Part shown: piece by piece, positions 23,101 through 36,923 of the stretch | Numbering within the stretch: the stretch's first letter is position 1 | How the letters are laid out: every line of letters starts with the position of its first letter | The notes under the pieces: generated by a model | The model's input: only the letters and a program-made list of their open reading frames with translations | Database searches by the model: none | Told to the model about the DNA's origin: nothing | Made by a program: the position numbers and the translations under genes | Assembly: GCF_964340395.1 (NCBI RefSeq) | Contig: NC_135550.1 | Coordinates: forward strand, 23,168,176 to 23,228,175 | Direction of reading: 5' to 3' | Source of the DNA: Glandiceps talaboti | Lineage: Eukaryota; Hemichordata; Enteropneusta; Spengelidae | DNA length: 60,000 nt

Positions 23101-26100
23101 TTTCTTTGTATGTATCTATCCCAGTTAAACAGTAAATGCTTGCTTAACCTTTAGTAGCCTTGACATAACATAAAGTCAACTGGTCTGTCAAATCATTTTT
23201 TTTTTTTCATGTTATTATTTTTAAAATAAAAATCACAGTTGGACTCTATGCTTTCCTGCATATTTCTCTTAAAAAGGCCAAGTCTATATATGAAAATTCC
23301 TATACTTCAACAAAGTCATCTCTTTCAGTTTTCTCATATCATCTTTATATTACATCAATTGATACTGTTTCATGTGATATACTTATGTTCACATAGTTTT
23401 GGATTGACTGGAGTATTATTTTAACTGTATTAGACTAAAACATGTTAAATATGAGTAACATATATCATATCTCACTTTATTTATCTTGTAATTTTATTTT
23501 AATTTTAAAAATTAAATGCATATATTTTCCACTGAGATATGATACAGTAATTTCACTGTTTACTTTTCATCAAAAAATATGTTTAGCTATCTAATGTCAA
23601 TCATATTTCCTAGATCCACAGATGTATTTACAAAATTTAATACAAATATTCAAGTTTAGGTTCATGACTACAATTTAAAAAAATAATCCTTTGTTGTGAA
23701 ACATAATGCAATTTAAGTTGTAAAAAAATGTTTAGTGCCTGTACACTTGTCAAAACATGCCAAAGACAAATGGATATGTTGTTACTGAAATCAGGGTGAC
23801 AGCCTCTGTTTATACAGGTGGTTAACATATGAAAATAAATACATCCTGTGACTTACATTTTAAAATGACAGCTATTAAACCAAGACCTCCTGGCTTGTTT
23901 ACACATAATGTCTTTATTTGGAAAGTTTTTTTTTTTTTTTTTTAAATTCTAATATTAAAATGAACCCTATTCTAGTTGTTTTTGTAATAATTGAATAGTT
24001 GTTTCAACATGCTGCTTATATAAATAACAACTTAATCAAATACAGTTACATACACAGTGCAAAGTCCATGCGATTATCATCTTATGTAAAACTGGTGGAC
24101 GCACAACAATAACATACGTGATATGAAACCATCTCTCGGTCAAAATGTCAATTTATACAAAGTGTAAAGTTGGCATAACACAATATAGACAGTATACCCC
24201 TGAGTGCATGTATGTAGCACTAACTTTAAATCCACACCAGGCACTTTTAAATTACTGCTTAGGCAAACATTGAACTGAGTCTAATGTTGATAGGCAGACA
24301 CCATATTGATAAGGCTATCAGATACTTAACAACCATAATAACTTTTTTGGTTGTTTCTTGGCACAATAGCATAATTGTAGCAACATGCCCAATAACACTA
24401 TTATCAAAGTAGCTTTTTATAGCTGTCCATTGACTTTAGTAACACTGTATCCAGATAGAGATCAATGCTTTGAACAAAAGACAATCTCAGTCCCAGCCAA
24501 ACTGTTCTGTATTATCACACAACTTTACCACTACTGGAACAAAGGCAGGGCGGGGGCGATAGTTACAGCCTACAATGGCAAGAAGTTGGCCCTGTGAAGG
24601 GGGTGAATGGTTTTCAAAGAACACCTCGCCTGCTAATTTTCACTAGTTTCTTGTTAAGTATGTGCACAGACTGTACAATAGTAACAACGTAACCATTCTA
24701 ATGTACATTACATGAACACATGCTTCTCACCACTAGTTGCTCATTTACAATCACTTCTAAACTACAATTCATTGAAAAAACCCACCCATACTTGTGTTGG
24801 CCATTATTACTAACTTGCTAATTATAGCAAATATACAGTTTTCATTTCAAATTTACAAATATAGTGGAAAAGAGATTATTTTATTAATATGCATACCACA
24901 TAAGATTTGACTATTAAAACAAGTAAATACATTCTTTTCCTTCTACAGAAAAAATGTTTGATAATATATAGGCAACTTAGCAAAGATACTTGTATTAGGA
25001 ATATAATTACAAACGTACAAAAAACAATAAATATATTTTTGCCCATCAAATTGACCTTTGTGATGACAGACCTTTGCATGGCCATTACAGTATTGAATGA
25101 CTAATTACAAGTACATATAACTTGTGACATTGCTAGATTTACACATACCAGTAAACAAGTGTTACACATGAGCAACTTCACTAACAAAAATCCTCACACC
25201 TGATACTGTTGTTGGTCACGTTTCAGCAATGACTGGATTTTTTTTTCCACTTTTTTTTCAACAACTTGTAGTAATGCCAATTAGAAGTGATGAGACAGTA
25301 TAGTGAATGATGCAGTCAACTTGACTCATTTTATCATCCCATACTCTTGCACATTTAATTACACATATGGGCCTCCTATCACCTTCTCATCTGCCTGCCC
25401 TTCAAACTTGTACAAATCATATACTCAATGGTCTAAAAAAAGTCAAAACTTCTGAAAAATACACATTCATGGGCAAAAAGTCCAAATCTGCATTGAAAGC
25501 ACCAATACGAGAGAGTGTATCAATAAACCGCCCATGTTGAAATATGTTAATATTAATCCAAAAGTCCATCAGAGGTAAATGCTACCTGAGTTTCTATGGA
25601 AACTGGGAAAGTGGCCAAGAATGATCCATATTAGGAAGTTGTCTAGTGGCATGATGTCATCAAGTTGCTTTATTGTCTGGTTGACATGCAAATGTGCTTT
25701 AATATATTGACAATGTCAACAGCACATCCCAAATCCAATGTTGCCCACCCTTTTGATCAAATAAATCCAAAAAAAAACAAACCCCTGTTTGAACTCTTAT
25801 TTGCCGACTCACGGTGCTTTTTATAATTTATGAATGATGTTGGCATACACCCAAATATGTAAGTATTTTTCTTTGCAGGTATATTTTCATGATAACCAGG
25901 CAATTTTGTTGGAAAGAACTAGTCTCTGCCAGCTAAGCGTTACCAATATTTCTAATATTTTGAATGCATGTACTATTCTGGAGAGTTTAGCTAACTGTGG
26001 CTTGTTTCTTGGCAACCTGTGATCTTTCCAGGAAGATAACTGTGACGTCTTTGAAATACTGCCAACATCACTGATCATGAGAGTGTTCCTAAAATTGATC

Positions 26101-29100
26101 CTACAATACGCACATACAGATTCTTTGTATGGACACATTTAAAAACATCAAAAAAAACCATCAAAATAACTGGTGAACATGTAGGCACATGGTTGAAATC
26201 ATTACAAATAACCAATGGGGAAAAGGTATTGCCTTGAAAATGATCAAAATATTTATTCTGGCATCAAAACAAATATTTATACACCAAACAAAATGAAGAA
26301 TCAATTAAAATGTGCCCAAACCAATTTTTAGAATTTATCATCTGGCTATTTCCAAGCAGTGTTGTTTATTTTGTTTCTATAATAATGAAAGTGTCACCTT
26401 GGGGTTAACATTTGCTTTGCTGTGGAAAAAGATTTATAACAAATTATCTGCACAAATTTATGAAACAAGCTGTGGTGTAAATCACAATATTCTTGAGCTC
26501 ATAATTATTTTGTGTGCCTAATTTACCATCGTATCCCAATAAAAGTGGTAACATATCATGAAAACACATTTTTGACTAACTGACTAACAACAACACCAAG
26601 CCATCTAAATGAGCGTTAGCCAGATGTGGAATACAAACATGTGTTTTCCTTCACAAAAATTAAATGAAAGGTGTATTCATGATAGTAAAAAAGTTGCACT
26701 ATATCAAACCTGGCACTTTCAGATAATTCTGAAGGAACTTGGGTTTAAAAAATTACATATGTATATACATACATATAGTGGCAAACTTACAGATAAATTA
26801 TTGATTAAAAATTCTCAAGGGATATTTTTCTATCAAAGCTGTTGATAAATTTCATAAAAACAAATAACAGATAAAAATATACAATAAAATTAATATAAAC
26901 AAAATATAATCTTCAATAGTAAAAAATTATCATGAATAAGATTCAAAGTTCTCCTAAAACCTTACAAATCTGTGTAAACATGTACATTTTAAAAATCCTG
27001 GGATAAAATAACATGCATGAGGATGGCAGACAATTATTTTGACTTTTCAACTGACATCGACAACAATTTTTTACAAATTTTGACAACCATCCTATCAAAA
27101 TATCTAGAGGCAGTGATTCAACTTGAATTAACAATCCACAAGTCTGAAAATATTAATGATATATTTGTTCTAAAGTCAAACAAGTTTTCCTGATTTTATT
27201 TAGCTTGTCAAGGAAACTGTAAATCAGCATGTGCGAATTACAATCTCTCCGCTGCTAGCAAAATGTCTCATTAATCCCGTTGCATACTATCAGGAAAAAT
27301 CTCACCATATTGACATCTATCTGTAGCCATTCTTCAGGCTTTCACATAAATTCATTTTATAACAAATTATTTTTTAGTAATTTTTTTGTTAACCTTCAAA
27401 TTTATTCATTTAGAAAGCATTGTATTGATGACTGTAAAGATTCTTGTTTTTCTCAAAAAATAATTCTTTTGAAAGGACGCTTTTTACTGTTGACTGATCT
27501 GAAAAAAAGAGAGTTGCTCAGTTTCTGTTTGGAATACAAGCCATTATAGCGCTACCTTTGACAGAAACAAAGGATTCTTGCATCCTGTCATAAAACTGTC
27601 AAATGGCTTCCAGACTTTGAACAGACCGAGGTATGATTGCCGTCCTGTTTTGGTTCAAAATAACAAATATGAAACTGTTCTTTTGGGGAAAAAAAATAAT
27701 TGGCCGTCAACTTACTCCACGACTCTAAGTATACTTTATCAGAACAAGTTCATTGATTTTGTGGCTTTTTTGCAGAGAATGAAACTAAAAACAAGCAATA
27801 AAACAATGAAATGTTGATAGGCATGCAATATGAGAAACAATGCAAATGTGAATGGAGAAGTGAAAAATTTGCAAAAATTGACTTTCCTCAATACATGTTC
27901 CAGGCAGAAATTCTGTATTTTTATCTGGTGAGAAATCTAAAAAAGTTTGATCTTTAGATACAACAGAAGAATAAGTAGTGACAGTTTCTTCAATATTTTG
28001 ATGACTTGATGAAATGTCGATTGTCAAAGATGGAGTTTTTTCAGGTGTCCATATTGGATGCTTCAGCCATCTTGTCATCTTGTTCGGATTTTCATAGCTC
28101 TGTGTGTAACACTCAAATTTCTATCGACAAAATTTTTTCAAACACAGTCTTCCTCCTTTGAAGTCAAGTAACTAATGTTTAGTTACTTTGAATATTTCAT
28201 AAAACTTGTAAAGAAAAGTGTTTACAATGAATTGAAGTGATCTGATCTGATTGGAATGAAAAAGAGACTTTGTTTTAAGAAGAAAAGTAGCACATGGACA
28301 GGCAAAATGGCCGCATAAAGACAGCAGTGTTGTAGTTGTTGTAATGGTATGTGAACATGTTAAAATACAACTGACATTTGGCTCCAAAAGTAGACAAAAC
28401 TTCACCATTCACAGTAACATCAAGGAGCAATAAATATTGTAGGTTTATCATTTTCTTAACTGATACAAAAATCATTCTAAAGTTGTAATGAAATATGAAA
28501 AATGAAGGAAAAGTGAATGAAAAATACAAAAAATGTGTTTATAGAAAAGATGTACTTTCAAACTACAGCAGCAGAGAAAACTCAATTAATCAAAGATTTA
28601 ACCTTATTTTGGATAATCAAAAAGTGTTTGGCAGTTGAAATTTTTTTTTAAAAACATACCTCATGCACATATGTATCGTAAAGAAATGAAAAATTGAAAT
28701 GAAGAGCAAAGAAACACATTGCAATGATATGTAGAAGTGACATGAAAAAGGAATCTTCTCTTTGCCTATCAGTGGGTTACTGCTCCAAGTTGTAAAAAAT
28801 GATAACCATCAATTCATCCTATCTACTGAATATCTCTAAAAAAAATGACTCAGAAAAAAAAAGTTGTTGTTAAAACCATTCCTCTAACATGATGTTTAGA
28901 CATATTACAAATCTCAATAAGTTGAAATAGAGAATTGAAAAAAAGTCTCTATTGGCATGGCGTAGTACAAAATGGCTGGTATGTTTGTAACAAAAAGTAC
29001 AAAACGGCAGTTTTCACGGCTTCTGAAATACCTCTTGTTTGAAAAAGAGCTACAGTTCACAGATTACAGCTTCCGTCATTGTCCTTACACAATTTTTGTT

Positions 29101-31309
29101 CTGAAACATCAGTTTTTGACAAAGTTTTGAAGAAAATTTAGAGATTAGTTTGTATTTTTTGTCCAAATTATGACAAAAGCGTCATGGTTTGCTTTCTTTT
29201 GGAGTGTAAATCCGATTACACAAAAGGCAGAAAGTCATTTGGTCAGTTTCAATGGCGATGTACGTAGCCATAGATAAAGCGTAGTAGTGATATTGACTAT
29301 GTTTACTCATACCTGACGGGTTTGTCCTTGAACCAACTTTGTTGTGAAGAATTACACAAGCACTGCGCAATTGTAAGCACAATGGTGGGCCTGATCTTCC
29401 CCAGCAATGGCCATACAAAACAAAACATCAAACTGATGATGCAACGTCACCCACGTCACACTGACTCACCACAAGCATGGTCTCCATATTCACAAAAACA
29501 CTAAATTTTATCCTCTGTATCCATGATTCAGGTATGATTGTCTCTATATCAGTACAGAGTGACACATACTTTGCTTCTTCATTATTTTTTTCAATCGAAA
29601 GAAGGAACCAAAACAACAAATACAGGTGATAAAAAAATCTCGTTGTACGAGCCATCTAACTTGAATAATCTACAATATGACATTATCTATAGAATGAAAA
29701 ACAAGTTGTCACCACAAGCAATTAGTTAAAATTTTACAACACTATACCTGGCCATATATGAACATTGTTTTGAAACTTACATAAGTAATTATCACTATAA
29801 CTACCCTTTCAAATGTAATACTTTAAAAAGGAACAAAGAATGACCATGAAAAAACACTTTTTTGTAGCGTGACGCAAAAACTATATACATCAAGCTCTTG
29901 GTCTAAATACTGTGTAAAAAAGCAACATGACTGCCAATTTTTTGTAAATCTTACAGTGGGTTGGAACAAAAATTGACTATCTCTGCTGATGCATTACAAA
30001 TCCTGAATCCTGGACTCATTTTGAAAGCATGATCAAACATGGACAAAAGCAAACAGTCGCTTTCCTTGAAATTTCAAAATCAAGGACAACATACGACATC
30101 GTAATTCACAGCAGCTCTTTACACACGCATTCAATACCAACAACGTCACTGACAAGATTGGAGGCCTTGATGGAGGCAAAACATTGCAATTTTTGTCAGC
30201 ATTTTCTATGGATTTTCTTTTATCACATATCAAACATTATCTTTTTGTTTGAAACTCTAAAATGTCATTGTTTATATTACAAGAATGTTTCAAACCCTTT
30301 GTTTTTAGACAAAAACAAAATTTTCATCGTTTTTTTCATATACAAGGTGAGTAAAAATGAAGTTTTTTCACCACAATGTTTTTTTACCTTAATAACAATT
30401 AAAACAAATCAATGGATAAGTAGAACTTTCAAGTGTTCTCATATTTCAAGGCTAATCATCCAAAGTCATCTTTAAAATGAAACTTCAGTGTAAAATATGG
30501 AGAATTTTACAATACAATATCATTCACACACATAGAAAACACGTCGCCATTTTGGTCATGTGTACACAACATGACCGTCGACAACAAAGGCTTATTCGAC
30601 ATTTATGAAATAATCCTGCATTTTAAAAAACATTGCACAGTGAAAGTTATTAGTATTGACATTACATAACTCTGCACATTTGATGTTAGAGATTGATGAG
30701 CAGAATGTTCACCTCATAGTAATCATGTTCTGCGACATATTGCTGTAAACATAAAATGTCAACTATCGTTCATATGTATGACAAACAAACAACTGGACAT
30801 GAACATTGTGTACATTTCATAACCAAAATCGGGAAAATATGAAGATACTAAAACTTTATAAATGATTGGAAAATCTTCACAGATATCACTTTTGGAAACA
30901 TTAAAACTACAACTAGACATCAAAAAAAAAATCATTGTTGGAAAATTTATGTTAAAACCGTGACTTGGGGAATATTGTAAATCCATTTTTTCCCAGAGCA
31001 GTCGACATGAGAAACAAGCACACATATATGTTATCCCCAGCCAGATTAACTACATTGTATGTAATTGTGATTTTTTACAACAACTGTTATTATATTTTGA
31101 TCTTACATAGAACAGTGTGGCTTCTGCAGTCATGTGCACAGTAGTTAAATAAGCTTAACAACTTAGCAGTTGACAGTCTTTATTTCATCATATTTCATTA
31201 CTTTGATAAATAATAATAACTGTGGATCTATCTACAGCTGGAATCCATATATTTTACTAGTATTCATCATCAAACTGTCATTCAGAGCAAAGATGTTTCT
31301 TCCATCCTC

Positions 31310-31372
31310 TGCATCATCATCATCATCATCATCAACAACAACAACATCATCATCATCATTAACATCACCCCC
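31310..31372. repeat. (ATC)n/(AAC)n trinucleotide repeat
   Basis: CATCATCATC and CAACAACAAC alternate. The minus-strand frame reads poly-Asp only because of this repeat. Confidence 0.9.
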
Positions 31373-31465
31373 TGGTAATACAAGTTTTATAGTAGCACAA
31401 ACAGTTGACTGACTTCTTTGTTTTAACATCTCATCGAATGATCACATACATACTGTGCATACTGG

Positions 31466-31528
31466 TACATACATACATACATACATACATACATACATAC
31501 ATACATACATACATACATACATACATAC
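31466..31528. repeat. (CATA)n microsatellite
   Basis: About 15 uninterrupted CATA units. Confidence 0.97.
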
Positions 31529-34500
31529 AAACAAGGAAAGATGAGAAAGTAAATAACATGGCATGCTAGTCAAGGTGATCATGAAAGTTCTACAGGACAA
31601 CATCTCAAAGTGATTTCTCACAAGAAAGAAATCAACAGAGGTGTAAATATATCCGCATTAGATTTGATATATATATTTATATATAAAGGCAATAATAAAG
31701 TGCACATAACTAAATTGGCACTGGAATTTTCTGAGATAAAGTTAAAGTATATCACATATACAACACTGTCAAGCAACAGTAGTGATCTGAAATCCGTGAG
31801 TTCTTTTAGTGTGACATCTGCTGCAATGTGCAAACCACAACAAAATTGACAAGGAAGCTTTTCTCTCTCATTTGGCAGCATGCCAGAAGAACCTCTACAT
31901 ATCAATTTCTCAAGAATTATTTTTTTTTGCAATGTACATAGCTATAAAATTTTGCTAGCAGCATCGGCTTAAAATGTTAGACATGAAAGCCCTAGATGGT
32001 ATTTTCTTGCAGAGATTTCCAACTTTCGAGTAAAATATGTCTTTCAGAGATTTCTCTGTCTAAACAGAATAACAGTGGACATTGAAATGTAAAAACATCA
32101 TTACCATGCAAGTTGTTTTCAAAGGTTGACAAAAATGTATTTAGCACACGGTGATTGACACAAAAACATGAAAAAATAATAAGTGCTGCAGTATCTGCTG
32201 AAGCAAACCTCACTTCATTCCAGGAAATCTAGAAAATTCGAGCAGTAAACATTATTGATAGCAATAGCTGTCAATAACATAAATGGCCTTGACTTCCTCT
32301 GGGGTGACATAGAAATTTAAAGAAAAAAAATCAAATCCCAACTTCCTTGCTGTCTATGTAAACAATACTAGTAATAATTGATTACAAAATTATACATATC
32401 AGTAATAAAATGAAATGAGGATGACATTACAAAAGACATGAAAACATGACAAAATCATTGTTAATTAACACACTTATATGGCTTTAATGACCTTGAAAAT
32501 GTTGAAAACATATATCTACCATGACATCTCAAAATATTGTGGATGACGCCGGGGGAAATACAGAGGCACTACTCTTACTGAAAATATTACATTCCACTCA
32601 CAGAACCACTGTAATCAGTATGATAGAGACACAGAAATATAGCGTGCTTACTACTTCAAACAAATTTGTAGAGTAAAAAAACCAAAATTATAGATGAATA
32701 TGATATCCCTGATAACTTCTATTTCTTTGTTATCTCAGATATCCAAGCGCCCCCAATAGCCGAGGGTTGAGTAACAAAGCCAGTGCATGTATGGATGAAC
32801 AACAACATGAAGTGTAACACACTAAATCACAAATGAAATCTGACGAGGCTAGTTGAAAATACTCACTAAATCAGAAAAAAACATTACTAACTGACAAGAT
32901 CAAATACTGTATATATATATATGCTCCCTACCAAATCACATGAAAAACTGACCAAAATTCATTATTCAAAAAAATATATAAAATACAAATAAAAACAGTA
33001 AAAAAACCTATTTGCTTGCAATTTACTCAAGCGCTACACGAAGGAAGGCATCTTTAAAAATTAAAAGCAGGAGAGAAGACGCTTGAAGGAAAAATCTACT
33101 TAAAACCACTACCCTAATTTTTAAAACTATATCTGTAATGTAAAATACAGAACACTGGCAGGTACCACTCAGGGAGAAAACTTGTTCACAAGATAAACAA
33201 TACAAGGTGAATATTGTTATTGTTTGAACCACTTGGCACTGTTTGAGTAAAACAAAACAATGTAATTAAGGTCCTGGGTAGCAACTCATTACACTCCCAC
33301 TAATTGGTGGCAGTCCTATTTCATGCATGTCATGTCCACATATTGGCATACATCAACATTTTGCAGTCAAACCACCCATAAGATGGCATACATTGAGCAT
33401 ACGTTTTTAACCTGGTTGCTAAATTCGGAAGAGTTACAATGCATTATGTGGACTAAAATATCAACAGCAAAATTTTAAAAATTAAAAAAAATAGAAATAT
33501 GATATCACATGAAGAAATGTTTGCACTCCTATGCACAAAATAAGGTAATGTGCAAGCACTGTGTGATGAAAAAATAATTCCTTATAAAATAAAAGCAAAA
33601 CAAAAACAGAAAGCACACTTGCCAGTTAAATTGCAGACTAGACGTCAAGAAAACTGGTATTCCCTGTTTTGATGATAGATGAGCACCTACCAAGTACATT
33701 CACAACACTACAGTAAGCATCAGGCACAGCCTATATATAGATGTGGTCAGCTCTAGAGCTACACCTCATCAACTACATTAGCATAATTTTTCTTTATTTT
33801 TCTCTGTTTGCACTCTGTGTGAGGTGAACTGTCGACCTAACCTTGAACGTCCTTGTGTTTCCCCTTTGTACCTGACTGTCAATGTGAGTGTCATCATTAT
33901 GACCACCGCCACGGTCATGGCAAATCACTCTTTTTTGATTTGTAGTAACAAACGTAACAACCCATTGTAAAAAAAAATACTCAATGAATGACGACACATT
34001 ACTGACCTAACTACTGAAGAGACAAATTGTGTTATACCACCGACCAGTACTCCGAATCAAAACGCTATTTAAGAATACTTTTGGGAAAAAGCCAAAGGTT
34101 AGATTTATTGAAGAGTGCATCCATGACAACATCAATAGAATGTCAACCATGCTTAACCCACAATATCATTTTTTAAACTCACTCTCAGGTCAAGGTAGAG
34201 AAATCGTACAAGAAATTTCATACAGGCAACCTAACACAGTTGTCATGACAACTTTATACGGGGAAAATCATATGTGGATACTACCGTCGTAATTATTTTG
34301 GTCTCCGCTGGTCTTTTTTGAACAAAATAAGCCTTTAAAAAAGAAAAATAAATACTCCGAGAACGGGTATCATTTTGGCAAATTCACCTGCCAAGAAGTT
34401 TCAAAATTCGACGAAAATAAACGGAGTTAATCGCGGTACTTGTCGCAAAATTTTCTGCATAAATTAGGCAACATCACTTTAGAATATCAGCCAAACCCAC

Positions 34501-34881
34501 GTATATATTAACATAAAAGACAAAAACTTTCACAAAACATACGTGTACCGAAATTTTTGAACAAAATTTAACAGTTTCTGTCAAATTCAAGTTAAACATA
34601 TCACACGACAAAATAAAACAGTGAAATGTGACGGGAAGTGCGCAATGACCACTTCCACGTGGACGGAACGAACGAAGGGGGCCGCCGAGAAGAACGCTCA
34701 CGATGCGCCATATTCACTACTGCCCGATATTGCGCTTAGTTTCCCTCGTTTCATCTCATTTGTTATTCCTAAGACAAAATAACTCTTTTGTTTGAGCGAA
34801 GTTGGTCATATTTGGTCTCTAATTTAGGTCAAAGTTTTCATAAACTTATTCCGATTAAAACTTTTTAAAAAACCAGCTTAC

Positions 34882-35147
34882 CTTTGAAAATTTTGTTCCG
34901 TTTTCGACAACGTGGGTTCGACATAAAATAACAATGGATGTAAAAAGCTTGCAAATTTTCGCGTACTTGTGAGCATGAGATCATGTCGCCAAAAACAAAG
35001 AAATCTGACAAATGTGAGGGTACATGCGTTTTGTTTTTGTACCTGGTTTGACGACAAGTATCCCTGAAAGTTAAACTGTCCGGAAGGAAGTGGCGAAAGG
35101 TACTGGATGGCAGAAAATGTAACGCTTACTAAAGAAAACGGAGGCAC
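34882..35147 (-). other. BCL2L11-like: Candidate 5' UTR exon of the Bim-like gene
   Basis: On the minus strand AATTTTCAAAG is followed by gtaagc, a strong donor (exon end 34882), inside a CpG-richer segment. The left limit given is only an ATG that opens a frame to the donor. Spliced directly to the acceptor at 20164, that frame would hit TAG before the Bim ATG, so it would be an upstream open frame rather than an N-terminal extension. The true transcription start is not visible. Confidence 0.4.
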
Positions 35148-36786
35148 CCTTTCATATCTACGTTCTGTGTCGATCTGCAGAGACGCTTGGACATGTTGCG
35201 CAACTTCAACTTCGTTTTTAACGTGTTACATGAACAGGCAATGGCAGCAAACTTAGCCAATATAACAAGACTGATGTAAGACGATTTTACAATTAAAATT
35301 TATTGTCATATTAACCTGTTTTCCTATTAAAAACTACAATGTTTCGAAGGATATATGTTATCTGAATATTGTGACAATGTAGCAAGTATATACAGCGAAA
35401 TTAACTCGCGCTATTCAGGTGCGCGCTAAATATGCACGTGATGACGCAGGTAAAAATAGCGAGGAAAAGCCATCTAAAGCCCGTAGTACATTCAATCATG
35501 AACGGAAAATGATATTCCGACGTTTCAAAACGGCCGCAAACTGCTCCCCGAGCGGAGAAAGGGCTCCGTGTGTGACGTTTTCGTGGTCATTTCAGTAAAA
35601 CATGCCTGAAATCGAGTCCTCGAGAAAGTGGTCAGCGCATTAGACAATACAACGTACTGGCCATGTTGTAGACATATTGAGGCCATGCATTGGGTTTTTC
35701 TCTGATTTCTACCATGTTAAAAATCTACAAAATGTTTTTATGTGTTGTGTTTTCGTTTTCAGCACCGGATACCGACATCTACACATTTTATACAATTTGT
35801 CAAGGACACGGCGAAGTACACTGGTGCCTCTACACTTCTGGCTTGTAGCCAAGTAAAATAGCATGTAACAAAGATGTCGGCAACAGTAGAATATAAACAG
35901 TTTTTAGCATTTTGTGTCGACAATCGTTGAGAAAACATGAGCAAATGCTCGAAACGTAGCGACATGGCGACGAAATTATACATACAAATATACGCCTAAA
36001 ATGCCCATATTTACATGATGTATGCATAATTTGCTGACGAGGAGTCATCTCGGGTCATGATGTTAGTATTCCGAGATGTTGTTGTTGTTGTTTTCCTCCG
36101 CCCACGCAGATTTCTACAGGAAGTGTTATGTAAAAGTTATGACTAACAGCGTCTACTACGGGTATTTGGCTACTACCAGTGAGCACTGTGACTCGTGTTA
36201 ACGTATTGATATTTATCCGAACGGCTATTTAAATTACGCACGGCCAAAAGAAAATTACCAAACACCGATGGAAAAATGCATATACATATGAAATGAAAAA
36301 AAAATTAAAAAAAGTCTCTACCTACCCGACGCATATAGAACGTAGTCTGTGCCTGATTAGCAACAGAGATTTCCCGCGAACTTTTCGGACCCCGGAATGT
36401 TTACGTGGTGATGTTGTTTAGCTTGGTGATGCAATTGGACAACTAAATTTGGAAACGAAATCACCAAATATGGATGTGGCGGTACCAATTCAGAGCTGTC
36501 AATCGTTTTATAGGACCAATCAAATCACTGAATGTGTTGCTGCAGGAACAAGTTTGGGCATGTCGCAAGCTCATGACGTCTAGTCCTTGACAGTTTCTTG
36601 GCACAAGTCCTCCTTTGTTCCGCTATATTTTGGCACGCGTTGCTCGCCGCTTTACCACTTGTCACATGGGTGTCAGTATTATTTGTAGACAATAGAAGTC
36701 CACGCCCAAATAAACAGGTGTGTGTCCTCGCATGGCCTCTGAATTCAAGGTAGCCACATGAAATATTCATTACGGTCAGCAGCTAA

Positions 36787-36796
36787 TCTCGCGAGA
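36787..36796. promoter_or_regulatory. TCTCGCGAGA core-promoter palindrome
   Basis: An exact 10-bp TCTCGCGAGA lies 96 bp upstream of the kinase ATG. In vertebrates this element marks CpG-island promoters and is bound by BANP. Its position suits a transcription start at about 36.8 kb. Confidence 0.75.
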
Positions 36797-36891
36797 TTTT
36801 AGCGGACATTATTGAGATCAAGCGGAATTGTGGGTACTCCCTGTCTAACGCGGTCATTTGAAAACACAACGAAGGTGTATAGTTTTCCGAA

Positions 36892-36923
36892 ATGTTTTCT
36901 AGTGCATTCAAACCCCCTTCGAG
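36892..36923 (+). CDS. Kinase coding exon 1 (start codon)
   Basis: ATG at 36892 encodes MFSSAFKPPS and then AG before gtaagaa. The AG joins G of the next exon to make Arg11. It lies about 100 bp downstream of TCTCGCGAGA. No other upstream ATG that joins exon 2 in phase was noticed. Confidence 0.7.

Larger units (their letters stand above)
20165..34881 (-). other. BCL2L11-like: Presumed 5' intron of the Bim-like gene (14.7 kb)
   Basis: This lies between the acceptor at 20165 and a candidate first-exon donor at 34881. It is AT-rich throughout and the scattered open frames have no exon hallmarks. Simple repeats occur at about 20242-20265 (TA/TG), 23929-23943 (T-run), 31310-31372 (ATC/AAC triplets), 31466-31528 (CATA) and 32909-32922 (TA). 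A possible small exon end (CCGTCAG|gtatgagta) is seen on the minus strand at about 29313. Confidence 0.5.
34600..36900. promoter_or_regulatory. CpG-richer zone between the two divergent genes
   Basis: CG dinucleotides are clearly denser here than elsewhere, for example at 34650-34700, 35390-35640 and 36330-36420. The zone separates the minus-strand Bim-like gene from the plus-strand kinase gene. A second minus-strand donor candidate (GTCGG|gtaggt, exon end 36326) would give an alternative Bim first exon and leave only about 0.5 kb to the kinase start. There is a CCAAT box at 36516-36520, an E-box within GCACGTGATGACG at about 35433, and a CGGAA ETS-like site shortly after the TCTCGCGAGA motif. 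Confidence 0.55.

Noticed and set aside
24876-25085. Minus-strand frame with a hydrophobic stretch, considered as a signal-peptide exon for the Cys-rich exon at 18783
   Set aside because: No good phase-1 donor follows it, and hydrophobic frames are common in AT-rich DNA.
30029-30475. 148-codon plus-strand open frame
   Set aside because: AT-driven composition, no splice signals or domain, and antisense to a presumed intron. Likely chance.
34029-34292. 87-codon plus-strand frame near the CpG-richer zone
   Set aside because: No donor, domain or homology that I recognise, and it lies within the presumed Bim 5' intron. Not supported as an exon.
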